From Curvibacter microcysteis (GTDB lineage: Bacteria; Pseudomonadota; Gammaproteobacteria; Burkholderiales; Burkholderiaceae_C), in contig NZ_JAQSIO010000002.1 in NCBI RefSeq assembly GCF_028649455.1, forward strand, positions 248,001 through 312,000: a stretch of 64,000 bases of DNA, in the 5' to 3' direction. Below the pieces are notes generated by a model. It searched no databases. It was not told the DNA's origin and worked only from the letters and a program-made list of their open reading frames with translations. Position 1 is the first letter of the stretch, and each line of letters begins with the position of its first letter. Positions 1 to 10,700 of the stretch are shown one piece after another. The translations under genes were made by a program, and so were the position numbers.

Positions 1-1655
1 GCGTGGATCAGCCCGCTTTCTTCAGCCACCGGGATGAACTGGTCGGGCGGCACCCAACCCCATTGGGGGTGTTGCCAGCGCATCAAGGCCTCCACGCCAT
101 GCAGGCTGAGGGCTTCTGCGCAGTCCAACTGGGGCTGGTAATGCAGGCTCAATTGACCCAGGGGCAGTGCCTGTCGGAGGGCGCGCTCCAGCGCGGCGCG
201 GGCTTCGGTGCGCTGGTTCATGTCGGCGCTGAACAGCAGCAGGCTGTGCCGGGTTTCGCTCTTGGCCTGGTACATGGCCTGGTCGGCGTGGCGCAACAAG
301 GCGTCAATGTGTTCCCCATCGCTGGGGTAGAGGGCGATGCCAATGCTGGCCTGCGGCGTGTGGGTTTGGCCCTCCAGTTGCACGGGCTCGCCCAGTGCCT
401 GCAGCAGACCTTGGGCGGTTTGCACGGCTTGGTCCGGACCGCAGTCGCTCAGCAGCAGCACGAACTCGTCGCCCGCCAGGCGACCGGGCAGGGCTTCATC
501 GCCGATGTGGCGCAGCAGGCGGTCTGCCACCGTGCGCAGCAAGGTGTCACCCGCCGCGTGGCCCTGGCTGTCATTGACGTGCTTGAAGCGGTCCAGATCG
601 ATGTAGAGCAGGGCGCCGCCTTGCTGTGCGCTGGCCAGTTGCTGCAGGGCCGATTCTGCTTTTTGCCGGAACATCGTGCGGTTGGGCAGGCCGGTCAGCA
701 CATCGAAGTAAGCCAGTTGGTGGATGCGCTGGCGCGAGGCTTCACGCTCCAAGGCAATGGCGCACAGGTGCACACACACCTCGACCAGGCGGTGGTGCAG
801 TGCGTCGGGCACGCGCTGGTCCTGGAAGTAAAAGGCAAACGTACCCACCACCTGGCCCTGGTGGTTCTTGATCGGGCTGGACCAGCAGGCCTGCAAGCCG
901 GTGGGGGCGAACAGGTCGCGGTAGTTCACCCACAGCGGGTCGGTCTGGATGTTGGTGACCAGCACGGGCTCACCACGCCAGGCCGCCGTGCCACAGGAGC
1001 CCGCCTGGGGGCCAATCGACTGGCCTTCAATGGCCTGGCCCACGTAGCTGGGCATGCTGGGGGCGGCCAGCGGGTGCACCTTGCCGTGTTCGTCCACGGC
1101 CAAGATGGTGGCGGTCACTTCGGGGGCGATGCGCTCCACTTCATGGCAAACCAGGTTCATCAGTTCGTGCAAGGGGGTTTCGCGCACCATGCTTTCGAGC
1201 ACCCGTTTTTGCAGCACCTCGTGCATTTTGGTCAGCGTGATGTCGCTGAACACGGTGATCGAGCTGGCGCCTCGGTCGGGCAGGTCGCAGCTGTTGATCA
1301 CCATGGACACCCAGCGGGGTTGGCCGCTGCGGCTGTACACCAGGGCCTCGCCATGGGCCTGACCGCGCAGCAGCAGGGCTTCCGCAATGGCCGGGGCCAG
1401 GCTGGGGTCGGAGTGGCGGCCCATCAGCATTTCAGCAGGAATGCGCCCCAGGGCTTCGAGGCTGCTGTAGTCCAGCAGCCGGGTGAAGCCGGCGTTCACA
1501 TAGACAATGCGCCGTTGCGCGTCGGTGATCATGACGGCGCTGTCGCTGGCGTCCAGCGCCCGCAGCAGGTTGCGCAAGGTGAGCGCATCGACTGATCCCG
1601 CCAGGCTGTGGTAGCGACCCAAAGGGTCTAGTTGAGGCGAGTCAATGGAAGTCAT
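1..1655 (-). CDS. PAS-GAF-GGDEF-EAL cyclic-di-GMP signalling protein (3' end cut by window)
   Basis: Reading leftward from an ATG at 1655, the frame stays open to the window edge (551 codons), so the C-terminus is missing. In order it has a PAS-like region (about residues 30-135), a GAF-like region (about 150-290), a GGDEF domain with the active-site form LAGDEF, and the start of an EAL domain with GVEALMRW. The family makes or degrades cyclic-di-GMP in response to signals sensed by the PAS and GAF domains. Both catalytic signatures visible here look intact, so a bifunctional or EAL-dominant enzyme is possible. It is divergent from aroC. The 530-codon frame on the opposite strand is its shadow. 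Confidence 0.9.
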   Translation of the reverse strand, partial: MTSIDSPQLDPLGRYHSLAGSVDALTLRNLLRALDASDSAVMITDAQRRIVYVNAGFTRLLDYSSLEALGRIPAEMLMGRHSDPSLAPAIAEALLLRGQAHGEALVYSRSGQPRWVSMVINSCDLPDRGASSITVFSDITLTKMHEVLQKRVLESMVRETPLHELMNLVCHEVERIAPEVTATILAVDEHGKVHPLAAPSMPSYVGQAIEGQSIGPQAGSCGTAAWRGEPVLVTNIQTDPLWVNYRDLFAPTGLQACWSSPIKNHQGQVVGTFAFYFQDQRVPDALHHRLVEVCVHLCAIALEREASRQRIHQLAYFDVLTGLPNRTMFRQKAESALQQLASAQQGGALLYIDLDRFKHVNDSQGHAAGDTLLRTVADRLLRHIGDEALPGRLAGDEFVLLLSDCGPDQAVQTAQGLLQALGEPVQLEGQTHTPQASIGIALYPSDGEHIDALLRHADQAMYQAKSETRHSLLLFSADMNQRTEARAALERALRQALPLGQLSLHYQPQLDCAEALSLHGVEALMRWQHPQWGWVPPDQFIPVAEESGLIH

Positions 1656-1819
1656 AGCCCTCCCAGTCACGATCTGTAACCGTTTGTTCGGATGCTAGCA
1701 GTCTGGGCCGGGCGCGCAAGCCCCAAAACCCAGGGGATGTTTGAATAGGTGGGGCCTCTGGGCCTTGAATCGCGGCGCTTGCTGCGGTGCTGCAGGCAGG
1801 TCGGGGATAATCGGCGGCT

Positions 1820-2917
1820 ATGAGCGGCAACACCCTTGGACACCTTTTCTCCGTCACCAACTTTGGTGAATCCCACGGCCCAGCCATCGGCTGCGTGATC
1901 GACGGCTGCCCGCCGGGCATGAGCCTCTGCGAAGCGGACATCCAGCTGGAGCTGGACCGCCGGCGGCCCGGCACCAGCCGCCATGTGACGCAACGCCAAG
2001 AGCCCGATGCGGTCGAGATCCTCTCCGGCGTCTACGAAGGCAAGACCACTGGCACGCCGATTGCCCTGCTGATTCGCAACACCGACCAACGCAGCAAGGA
2101 CTACGGCAACATCGCGCAGAGTTTCCGTCCCGGCCATGCCGACTACAGCTATTGGCACAAATACGGCATCCGCGACCCGCGCGGTGGTGGCCGGTCTTCG
2201 GCGCGCCTGACAGCGCCCACCGTGGCCGCAGGCGCGGTGGCCCGCAAGTGGCTGTTCGAGCAGTACGGCACCGTCTTCCGCGGCTGCATGACGGCTGTGG
2301 GCAGTGTCGAGATCCCGTTCGAGAGCTGGGACCATGTCCCCCACAACCCCTTCTTTGCCCCGGTGGCCGACGTGCAGGCCCTGGAGGACTACATGGATGC
2401 GCTGCGCAAGGCCGGCGATTCCTGCGGTGCGCGCATCCGGGTCACCGCCTCCAACGTGCCTGTGGGCCTGGGCGAGCCGCTGTACGACCGCCTGGACGCC
2501 GACATCGCCCACGCCATGATGGGCTTGAACGCCGTCAAAGGTGTGGAGATTGGTGCCGGTTTTGACAGCGTGGCTCAGCGCGGCACCACGCACGGCGACT
2601 CGCTGACCCCGGAAGGCTTTCGCAGCAACAATGCGGGCGGGATCTTGGGGGGCATCAGTACCGGGCAAGACATCGAGGTCTCGCTGGCCATCAAGCCGAC
2701 CAGCTCCATCATCAGCCCGCGCGACTCCATTGACGTCAACGGTCAGCCGGTTGAGGTGGTCACCAAGGGCCGCCATGACCCCTGCGTGGGCATCCGCGCC
2801 ACGCCGATCGCTGAGGCTTTGCTGGCTTTGGTGCTGATGGATCACGCGCTGCGCCACCGAGCCCAGTGCGGCGATGTGCGCTTGGCCGTGCCGCCCATCC
2901 CCGCGTCCATCGGCTGA
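1820..2917 (+). CDS. aroC: Chorismate synthase
   Basis: This 365-residue protein catalyses the last shikimate-pathway step, converting 5-enolpyruvylshikimate-3-phosphate to chorismate with reduced FMN as cofactor. The family signatures [18 protein letters not shown] near the N-terminus, [14 protein letters not shown], and a C-terminal [19 protein letters not shown] region are all present, and the length is normal. The gene is cytosolic and housekeeping. The MFS transporter gene begins 13 bases after its stop, so the two may share a transcript. Confidence 0.97.
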   Translation: MSGNTLGHLFSVTNFGESHGPAIGCVIDGCPPGMSLCEADIQLELDRRRPGTSRHVTQRQEPDAVEILSGVYEGKTTGTPIALLIRNTDQRSKDYGNIAQSFRPGHADYSYWHKYGIRDPRGGGRSSARLTAPTVAAGAVARKWLFEQYGTVFRGCMTAVGSVEIPFESWDHVPHNPFFAPVADVQALEDYMDALRKAGDSCGARIRVTASNVPVGLGEPLYDRLDADIAHAMMGLNAVKGVEIGAGFDSVAQRGTTHGDSLTPEGFRSNNAGGILGGISTGQDIEVSLAIKPTSSIISPRDSIDVNGQPVEVVTKGRHDPCVGIRATPIAEALLALVLMDHALRHRAQCGDVRLAVPPIPASIG

Positions 2918-2930
2918 CCGGAACCCGGTT

Positions 2931-4139
2931 TTGTCCGACGCCCGCCGCAGCGCCGGCCCCTCGCTGCGGCAGTTGCTGCCCTTTGGTGCGCTGTCGGCCA
3001 GCTACTTTGCCCACATCGGGTTTTTCAACCCCTACCTGCCGCTGTGGCTCAAAGAGTTGGGCCTGCCCCTGGTCGCCATCAGCTTGCTGACCTCGGCCCA
3101 GTCGGCCACGCGCTTGTTCGCACCCTATGCCTGGGGCGCCTTGTCCGACCGACTGGGCGAACGTGTGCGCCTGATGCGCTACAGCGCCTCGGTGGCTTTG
3201 GTGTTGTCGCTGGGCCTGTGGCGCGATTCACCCAGCGTGCTGTGGCTGGCTGGGGTGCTGCTGCTGATGTTCAGCCACACCAGTGCCATGATGCCCATGA
3301 GCGAGGCTGCCATGGCCCACTTGGTGAGCCAGGGCGGGCAGTTCGATGCCCGCCGCTATGGCCGGGTGCGGCTGTGCGGCTCGCTGGGCTTCCTGCTGAC
3401 GGTGTTTTTGGCGGGCTCGTGGTTCGAGCAGCGGGGCATGCACGACTTTCCGGCCTGGACCGTGCTGACCTTGCTGGCCGTGGTGGGGAGCACTTGGTGC
3501 TTGCCCGACCAGCGCGAGGCCAAGCCGACGACCCGCCACGAGCATCTTTCCGTGGGCCCGGTGTTGCGCCAGCCTGAGGTGCGCTGGTTCTTTTTGTCGC
3601 TGTTCTTCCATGTGTTGGCCCATGTCAGCCTGTACGTGTTCTTTTCGCTCTACCTCGACAGCCTGGGTTACAGCAAGGCCGTCATTGGCCTGTTGTGGGC
3701 CGTCTCGGTGATCGTGGAGGTGGTCTGGTTCTTCACCCAAAGCCGCTGGCTGCCCGCCTTGCCATTGACTGGCTGGTTGGCTTTGTGTGGCGCGGCCATG
3801 GCCTTGCGCATGGGTTTGACGGCCTGGGGAGCAGGCTCTTTGCTGCTCCTGCTGGCGCTGCAGTGCCTGCATGCCCTGACCTTTGCGGCCCACCACACGG
3901 TGTGCATCGCCTTGATCTCGCACTACTTCCCAGCCCGCTTGCGCGGACGCGGCCAGGCCTTGTTCACCGTCATCGGCTACGGCGTGTCGGGTGTGCTAGG
4001 CGGTTTGGGGGGCGGCTACCTGGCCAAAGGTTGGGGATTGGTCAGTGTCTACTGGGCCGCGGGTGGGGCGGCGCTGTTGGCCACCGCTTGCGCGCTGAGT
4101 CTGTGGCACCTGGCGCGGCCACGTGCTGGTCTGACTTGA
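2931..4139 (+). CDS. MFS transporter, LacY/HcaT-like
   Basis: This is a 402-residue inner-membrane protein with about twelve hydrophobic segments, beginning with the sequence AHIGFFNPYLPLWLKELG that is typical of the LacY/HcaT (3-phenylpropionate transporter-like) MFS branch. The TTG start at 2931 is preferred because the longer frame from 2874 would overlap aroC by 44 bases; this choice is an inference. The loop after the second membrane helix carries a variant of the MFS motif A (WGALSDRLGERVRLMRYS). The substrate cannot be told from sequence. Members of this branch are often found beside aroC in related bacteria, but the functional link is unknown. Confidence 0.85.
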   Translation: MSDARRSAGPSLRQLLPFGALSASYFAHIGFFNPYLPLWLKELGLPLVAISLLTSAQSATRLFAPYAWGALSDRLGERVRLMRYSASVALVLSLGLWRDSPSVLWLAGVLLLMFSHTSAMMPMSEAAMAHLVSQGGQFDARRYGRVRLCGSLGFLLTVFLAGSWFEQRGMHDFPAWTVLTLLAVVGSTWCLPDQREAKPTTRHEHLSVGPVLRQPEVRWFFLSLFFHVLAHVSLYVFFSLYLDSLGYSKAVIGLLWAVSVIVEVVWFFTQSRWLPALPLTGWLALCGAAMALRMGLTAWGAGSLLLLLALQCLHALTFAAHHTVCIALISHYFPARLRGRGQALFTVIGYGVSGVLGGLGGGYLAKGWGLVSVYWAAGGAALLATACALSLWHLARPRAGLT

Positions 4140-4213
4140 TCGCCTGGGCCTGAGATGCCGTGAATGGCGGCGCTGGCAGGGCTGCGCCTTGACTGCTGGC
4201 CGAGGAGGGCGCC

Positions 4214-4660
4214 TCAGCGCACCTCGTCCACCAGGGTTTTGAATTCGTCGATGTCTTCGAAACTGCGGTAGACGCTGGCGAAGCGGATGTAGGCCACTTT
4301 GTCCAGTTTCTTCAACTCACGCATGACCAACTCGCCCAAACGGCTGGAGGCGACTTCGCGCTGCCCCAGGTTGAGCAATTGTTCTTCGATGCGTTCGATG
4401 GCGCTGTCGATTTGCACCGTGCTGACCGGGCGCTTGCGCAGGGCCAGGTTGAAGGAGGCTTGCAGCTTGCCGCGCTCGTACTCAATGCGGCGGCCGTCTT
4501 TCTTGACGATGGCCGGGAAGCTGACTTCCGGGCGTTCGTAAGTGGTGAAGCGCTTTTCACAGGCGCCGCACTGGCGGCGCCTGCGGATGAAATCCCCGTC
4601 CTCGGACACCCGGGTTTCAACCACCTGGGTTTCTTGGTGTCCGCAGAAGGGGCATTTCAT
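4214..4660 (-). CDS. nrdR: Transcriptional repressor NrdR
   Basis: This 148-residue protein has the N-terminal zinc ribbon (CPFCG ... CGACEKRF) followed by an ATP-cone domain that starts at about residue 50, the exact NrdR architecture and length. NrdR senses ATP and dATP and represses ribonucleotide reductase genes by binding NrdR boxes. No reductase gene lies in this window. It is 21 bases downstream of glyA on the same strand, a pairing common in beta- and gamma-proteobacteria, and is probably co-transcribed with it. Confidence 0.97.
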   Translation of the reverse strand: MKCPFCGHQETQVVETRVSEDGDFIRRRRQCGACEKRFTTYERPEVSFPAIVKKDGRRIEYERGKLQASFNLALRKRPVSTVQIDSAIERIEEQLLNLGQREVASSRLGELVMRELKKLDKVAYIRFASVYRSFEDIDEFKTLVDEVR

Positions 4661-4681
4661 CGGGGCGGGCTCGCGCGCGGC

Positions 4682-5926
4682 TTAACGGTAAACCGGGAAG
4701 CGGGCGGTCAAGGCGTTGACCTTGGCACGCACAGCGGCGATGTTGGCTTCGTCGCGCGGGTTGTCCAGCACATCGGCCACCAGATTGGCGGTGATGCGGG
4801 CTTCCTCGTCCTTGAAACCACGGGTGGTCATGGCCGGGGTGCCCACGCGGATGCCGCTGGTGACCATCGGCTTTTCCGGGTCGTTCGGGATCGCGTTCTT
4901 GTTGATGGTCATGTGGGCGGCGCCCAGCACGGCTTCTGCTTCCTTGCCGGTGATGCCCTTGGCACGCAGGTCGACCAGCATGACGTGGCTTTGGGTGCCG
5001 CCGCTGACGATGCGCAGGCCGCGCTGGGTCAGGGTTTCAGCCACGATGCGGGCGTTGGTGATGACTTGCTGCTGGTAGGCCTTGAACTCGGGCTGCAGCG
5101 CTTCCTTGAAGGCCACAGCCTTGGCGGCGATGACGTGCATCAGCGGGCCACCTTGCAGGCCGGGGAAGATGGCGCTGTTGATGGCCTTCTCGTGCTCGGC
5201 CTTCATCAGGATGATGCCGCCACGCGGGCCGCGCAGGCTCTTGTGGGTGGTGCTGGTCACCACGTCGGCGTGCGGCACCGGGTTGGGGTACACACCGGCG
5301 GCGATCAGGCCGGCGTAGTGGGCCATGTCGACCATGAAGATCGCACCCACGTCCTTGGCCACCTTGGCGAAGCGGGCGAAATCGATGTGCAGGCTGTAGG
5401 CCGAGGCACCTGCGACGATCAGCTTGGGCTTGTGCTCGTGGGCCTTGCGCTCCATGGCGTCGTAGTCGATGGCTTCATTGGCGTCCAGGCCGTACGAGAC
5501 CACGTTGAACCACTTGCCCGACATGTTCAGCGGCATGCCGTGGGTCAGGTGACCACCTTCGGCCAGGCTCATGCCCATGATGGTGTCGCCAGGCTTCAGG
5601 AAGGCCAGGAAGACGGCTTCGTTGGCGGAGGCGCCGCAATGCGGCTGCACGTTGGCGGCATCAGCACCGAAAATTTGTTTGATGCGGTCGATGGCCAGCT
5701 GCTCGGCCACGTCCACGTGTTCGCAGCCACCGTAGTAGCGACGGCCAGGGTAACCTTCAGCGTACTTGTTGGTCAGTTGCGAGCCTTGGGCCCACATCAC
5801 GGCGGGGGAGGCGTAGTTCTCGCTGGCGATCAGTTCGATGTGATGCTCTTGGCGGGCATTTTCGGCCTGGATGGCTGCAAAGACTTCGGGATCGGTTTGC
5901 TCGACGAGGATGTTGCGGTGGTACAT
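4682..5926 (-). CDS. glyA: Serine hydroxymethyltransferase
   Basis: This 414-residue PLP enzyme interconverts serine and glycine and charges tetrahydrofolate with a one-carbon unit. The start ([16 protein letters not shown]), the [17 protein letters not shown] block, and the PLP-lysine segment [14 protein letters not shown] are all present, and the length is typical. It is the first gene of a probable glyA-nrdR unit read leftward. The 271 bases upstream separate it from the lytic transglycosylase gene on the same strand; no clear riboswitch was recognised there. Confidence 0.98.
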   Translation of the reverse strand: MYHRNILVEQTDPEVFAAIQAENARQEHHIELIASENYASPAVMWAQGSQLTNKYAEGYPGRRYYGGCEHVDVAEQLAIDRIKQIFGADAANVQPHCGASANEAVFLAFLKPGDTIMGMSLAEGGHLTHGMPLNMSGKWFNVVSYGLDANEAIDYDAMERKAHEHKPKLIVAGASAYSLHIDFARFAKVAKDVGAIFMVDMAHYAGLIAAGVYPNPVPHADVVTSTTHKSLRGPRGGIILMKAEHEKAINSAIFPGLQGGPLMHVIAAKAVAFKEALQPEFKAYQQQVITNARIVAETLTQRGLRIVSGGTQSHVMLVDLRAKGITGKEAEAVLGAAHMTINKNAIPNDPEKPMVTSGIRVGTPAMTTRGFKDEEARITANLVADVLDNPRDEANIAAVRAKVNALTARFPVYR

Positions 5927-6197
5927 GGCAGTCCTTAAAGACGTGGTCCCTGTTGCTCAACAGAAGGCAAAGCAAAACAAGGGCTGCCCAGGCGAACGGC
6001 TGAACACCCCGGCCAATTGGACCTGGGGCGGTACGCTTCCCAGTGGTAACCCCACGTCAGCGGCAGAGGGTGGTTCGTCTGAACCGCCCCAGCGCCTATC
6101 GCCAGTCGCGTACCCGCGTAGTGTAGCGCATGCGCTGCGGGTGTGCTTTTGCGTGGCAAAACGCAGAGCGTCAAGCCAGCCTTTTGGCCGTGGCCGC

Positions 6198-7028
6198 TCA
6201 GGATTGGCTGAGCAAGGCCACCTTTTCGCTGTTCGTGCTGGGCGCGGCGGCGCGCGCCGGAGCTTGCACTGGCACGGTCTGAGGCGTGCTCGGCGGCGTC
6301 AGGATCGGCACGTTTCGGCCCGCTGCCACTTGCTGCAGCCGGGTGTGCTCGGCCAGCACTTTGGCGGTGTAGCCGCCATCGTCTTCGATGTTGGCGGCGC
6401 CCACGTAGAAGCGCAGACCACCTTCGATCGAGCCCGCCTTGGCGATGCAGTCCTGCAGCACCTTGGCGCCAACGCGCAGATTGGCCACCGGGTCAAAGGC
6501 GGCCAGATGACCACCAAAGCCTTGGTACTTGTCGCTGTGCACCTGGGTCATGACTTGCATCAGGCCCTGTGCTCCCACGGCGCTTTGCGCAAAGGGGTTG
6601 AAGCTCGACTCAATGGCCATGATGGCCAGGATCAAGGTCGGGTCCAGGCGGCTGCGCTGGCCCACGTCCCAGGCTTCAGCCACCAGGGCGCTCAGTGGCT
6701 CGGGGGCCACGCGGTACTTGCGGCTGAGCCAATAGGCCACAGCCGCTTGGGACTTGGGCAGACCTTTGGGGTCGGCGGCGGTCGCACGGTCGCGGGCTTC
6801 ACGCTCGCTTTGCAGGCCTGTCACGGCCTCTTGTCGGGACTGTAGCCAGCCCATCAATTTTTCTTCGCCCGTCTGACGCAGGTCAGGTCGGGCAGTCAGG
6901 GTGATCACGGCAAACGCAACAGCCAGGCCCAGGAGGGCAAAACCGTTGTGCGTGATTTCAAAAAAACCGTCGGCGATGTCGGATGCGAAGGTTCGCAAGC
7001 CTCGGGTGATTTGACCTAACGCTGTCAT
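6198..7028 (-). CDS. Membrane-anchored lytic transglycosylase (SLT domain)
   Basis: This 276-residue protein has a hydrophobic segment at about residues 29-46 that should anchor it in the inner membrane, then a soluble linker and an SLT (soluble lytic transglycosylase) domain. The domain carries the catalytic-glutamate motif AIMAIESSFNPFAQS and the GAQGLMQVM block, which cleave peptidoglycan glycan strands to form anhydro-muropeptides. The C-terminal 45 residues are rich in Pro and Ala. It stands alone between glyA and a long gene-free stretch, with a good sigma-70 promoter about 200 bases upstream. Confidence 0.88.
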   Translation of the reverse strand: MTALGQITRGLRTFASDIADGFFEITHNGFALLGLAVAFAVITLTARPDLRQTGEEKLMGWLQSRQEAVTGLQSEREARDRATAADPKGLPKSQAAVAYWLSRKYRVAPEPLSALVAEAWDVGQRSRLDPTLILAIMAIESSFNPFAQSAVGAQGLMQVMTQVHSDKYQGFGGHLAAFDPVANLRVGAKVLQDCIAKAGSIEGGLRFYVGAANIEDDGGYTAKVLAEHTRLQQVAAGRNVPILTPPSTPQTVPVQAPARAAAPSTNSEKVALLSQS

Positions 7029-7225
7029 AGCTCTTCCTTTCTACGCGGGGGCGGTTCGGGGTTTGTGCGTCCGCGTGAGCGGGTGCACCAGCCTGGAACC
7101 ATCCCTCGTTTGGATTGGTACGCCATCAAGTTCCTGCGGTGCCCAAGGGGGTCTGGTGCAGTGAACTGACTTAGCCGGGGTCGGCAGCGGGTTCGGGTTG
7201 TCCCTGGTTTGGAAGGGACGGGCGG

Positions 7226-7255
7226 ATTCTAGGAGCATTCAAAATAACAAGTCAA
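7226..7255 (-). promoter_or_regulatory. Sigma-70-type promoter for the lytic transglycosylase gene
   Basis: Read leftward, TTGACT (7250-7255) and TAGAAT (7226-7231) are spaced by 18 bases, in an AT-rich block. The predicted start lies near 7218, giving a 5' leader of about 190 bases for the gene starting at 7028. Confidence 0.6.
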
Positions 7256-7379
7256 GACTATTAAAACCATTCATTATATCTATAACGGTATAAAAAATGG
7301 GTTATAGGGGCCTGGATCTGGATGTCCATACAGTCACCTCTTTTCTCAATGGAAAGTGGGCTGTCGATTGAAAATTCCT

Positions 7380-7630
7380 TCTTGAAAGGCCTGGGCTGCG
7401 GACTATTCTGAACAGGCCTGAGCGTTTCAGGCGACCGTCGGCAAGTGACAGTCCACAGCAGGCTTATGACCCGCTGGCGATGACGAAGCGAACCCGACAA
7501 CCCCTGGAGGCAATCTCTTGCTTCCCTGCAAGCCGGGACAGTCCTCTCCCGCTTGCATGTTCGACGGCACGGGCGTGTTGCCAGCCGTCAAGCCCGGCAG
7601 ACCCAGCGACTGGATCTGTCGGGCTTTCTA
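7380..7630 (+). ncRNA. Candidate structured RNA or leader in the 7029-7744 gene-free stretch
   Basis: No convincing gene was found in 7029-7744. On the plus strand the stretch holds successive inverted repeats: 7388-7393 with 7413-7418, an alternative 7416-7421 with 7427-7432, 7528-7538 with 7547-7556 (one bulge), 7563-7568 with 7584-7589, and a final long hairpin at 7590-7626. The first two pairings share 7416-7418, so they exclude each other. This arrangement resembles a riboswitch or a small RNA, but no known family was recognised and no clear plus-strand promoter was found. The next gene downstream is the DUF748 gene at 7745. Confidence 0.35.
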
Positions 7631-7632
7631 TT
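7590..7632 (+). terminator. Long near-perfect hairpin, probable terminator
   Basis: Arms at 7590-7606 and 7610-7626 pair over 17 positions with one mismatch and one G-U pair, closing a 3-base loop. The run after it (TTTCTATT) is only moderately T-rich, so it is a plausible but not textbook terminator, lying 119 bases before the DUF748 gene. Confidence 0.5.
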
Positions 7633-7744
7633 GGATGGGGCCTCCTCCCGCTCCCGAGAGGCGTCCATCGATGGCCTCTCGCAACCCTCGGACTTTTGTG
7701 ATTTTTGACCGCGGACGATTGGCCGGCGACAGCACAATGGCGGC

Positions 7745-10700
7745 ATGAATCTGTTGTCGTCGAAACGCAAAGCCCTGGTGCGTGGTCTGGTCTGGGTGGG
7801 TGGGGCCTGTTTGTTGTTCTTGGCTCTGTCTTGGGTCCTGGTCCCCCGTGTCCTGCGCCATGAGATCGAAACCCAAGGCAGCGCCGCCATGGGGCGCCAG
7901 GTCAGCGTGGGCGAGATTGACTTCAAGCCCTGGAGTTTGGAGTTGACGCTGCGCGACCTGGCGGTGGCCACCCAGGACGGCGATGGCGCCCAGTTCTCCT
8001 TGGAGCGTCTCTATATAGATATGGCTTGGCAGTCCCTGTGGCGACTGGCCCCAGTGGTGGACGCTGTGAGCCTTGAACAACCGGTACTGCAGCTGACCCA
8101 CACCAAGCCGGGTCACTACGATGTGGACGACTTGATTGAGCGGTTCAGCACGCCAGACGACAAGCCGTCCAAGCCGTTGGCCTTTGCGCTGCACAACCTG
8201 AGCTTGCAGGGCGGGGCACTGTCCTTCCATGACACCGTCGCTGGCCATGACCACCATGTGAGTGATTTGCGGCTGGACTTGCCGTTTCTCAGCAATTTCG
8301 CCTCGGGGCGCGAGGTTTCGGTGTCACCGCGCTTGGCCTTCAAGTTCAATGGGAGCCGGTTCGAGGCGGACGGTCAAACCGCGCCCTTTTCGGACAGTCG
8401 TCAAACCCAGTTGAATCTTCGACTGGAGGCGCTGGATATCCAGCCTTATGTGCGTTACCTGCCATCCAGCTTGCCCGTGCGTTTGCAGGCTGGCCAGTTG
8501 GACGCCGATTTGAAGCTGAGCTTCCGTCAGCAGCCCGAACTGTCCCTGTCTTTGTCGGGTCAGTTGGACGCGAAAGGCGTTCGGGTGGCTCAAGCCCAAG
8601 GGCAGCCCTGGTTGAGTTTTCCGTCCCTGAAGGTGGCGCTGAAGGACCTGCAGCCCCTGCAGCGCCGGGTCCATCTGGGTGCCGTGGTCTGGCAGGGCGT
8701 TGAGCTGGCGCTGTCGCGTGATGCACAGGGGCGTTTGCAGGCGCTGGGCGCCAATGGGACTCCAGCGCCCACAGGGCCTTCCAAGCCCGCCGCTGCCCCA
8801 GCAGCGCAGCCCTGGGCGGTGGTGGTGGATGACTTTCAGTTGGCGCAGGCCCGCGTGGCTTGGCAGGACGACAGCACCCAGCCCGTGGCGCGGGCCCAGC
8901 TCAGTGACCTGAACTTGTCGGTCCAAGACCTGCAATGGCCAATGCGCCGGGCCGCCCAATTCAAGGGGCAGTTTTTGCTGGCGCCTGAGGCGCCAGCGGC
9001 CCGTGCGACAGCGATGGCACCGGCGCGCTTGCGTTTCTTTGGATCGGGCACTGACCAGGCCGCGTCCGTCAGCCTGCTGGTCAATGACCTGCCTTTGTCT
9101 TTGGGACAACCGTACGCAGCGGCCTGGTTGCGCCCCACGCTGGCCGGCAAGATTCAATTGGTCGGGGGACTGGGCTGGCGCGCCCCTGACCTGGCGCTGA
9201 ACCTGAGTGAGTTGGCGGTGGACGATCTGCGCCTTCAGCAAGACGAGCAAAGCTTGCTGTCCTGGGAGCGCCTGGCCCTGCAGTCCCTGCGGCTGGACCT
9301 GAGCCGCCAGACCCTGGAGGTGGGCGCACTGAACCTCAGCAAGCCCCGCACCACGGTGTCACGCGATGGCCAAGGTCGGTGGATGGCGGAGGCCTGGTTA
9401 CGGCCGTCGGTCCCCATGGCCACGCCGACCGTGGCGGCGTCGGACCCTGCGCCGCGCCCGAGTGTCGCGCAGGCTTCGCCCCCGCGTTCAAGCTGGCAAT
9501 TCAAGCTGGACAAGCTGGCGGTGTCCGGCGGCAGTGTGGGTTGGCGTGACCTGCCCACCCCGGGGCGGCCGGTGCAGCTGGACTTGAGTGCGTTGACCCT
9601 GCAGGCCGGCCCGTGGAGCCATGGTCAAGGCACTTGGGGTGCCAGCCCGGTCGCGCTGCAGCTCAACACCGTTGTCAGTGGACGGCGCGCCCCCGAGGCG
9701 GAGGCCTCCGGGCCAGGGCGCTTAGATTACCGAGGGACGCTGGACCTGACGACCCTGTCCACCCAGGGCAACCTGGAGGCCAGTCGATTGCCCATCCAAG
9801 CCTTGGAGCCTTACTTTGCGGAGGCCCTGAACATCGAGTTGTTGCGGGCCGATGCCAGCTTCCGGGGTGGTTTGAGCTACACCACCGCGAACGCCGGACC
9901 CACGCTGCAGCTCAAGGGCGATGTGGCTCTCGAGGATGTGCGCGCCAACAGCGTCCTGGCGCACAACACGGCCGAGCAGGGGCCGCCGACGAGCGAGGAG
10001 TTGCTGAGCTGGAAGGCGTTGAACATCCGGGGCTTGTCCTTGGCCATGGTGCCGGCCGCACCCTTGGCGCTGGTCGTGGCCGAAACCTCGTTGACCGACT
10101 TGTACGCCAGGGTGGTGGTGAATCCGGATGGCCGGCTCAACCTCCAGCACTTGCTGCGCTCCGCTACGCCGGCGGGCAGCCAAGCGCCCCCGCCCCAGCG
10201 AGCCGCCGATCCAGCGCCCGCGACCGCTTCCGCTGTGGCGCCACGTCAGGCACCGCCGACGGCCCCGGTGATCCGCCTTGGGCCGCTGGCCGTGGTCAAC
10301 GCCAGGGTGCTGTTCTCGGACCACTTCATCCAGCCCAACTACTCGGCCAACTTGACCGAGCTGACGGGACGCATGGGCGGCTTCTCCTCCGTGCCGGGGG
10401 CAGAAGGCTTGCCATTGGCGGATCTGGAGCTGCGCGGCCGTGCCGAAGGATCTGCTGCGCTGGAGGTCACCGGGCGTTTGAATCCCTTGGCCAAGCCCTT
10501 GGTGCTGGACATTCAGGGCAAGATGCGCGACCTGGATCTGCCGCCGCTGTCGCCCTACGCGGTCAAGTACGCGGGCTATGGCATCGAGCGCGGCAAACTC
10601 AGCGCCACCGTGGCCTACCATGTGCAGCCCAACGGGCAACTCACGGCGAGCAACAAGTTGGTGCTCAACCAGCTCACCTTTGGTGATCCGGTGGCCGGGG

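Noticed and set aside
7041-7238. A 65-codon minus-strand frame between the promoter and the lytic transglycosylase gene
   Set aside because: It lies in the 5' leader with no ribosome-binding site and no protein-like sequence.
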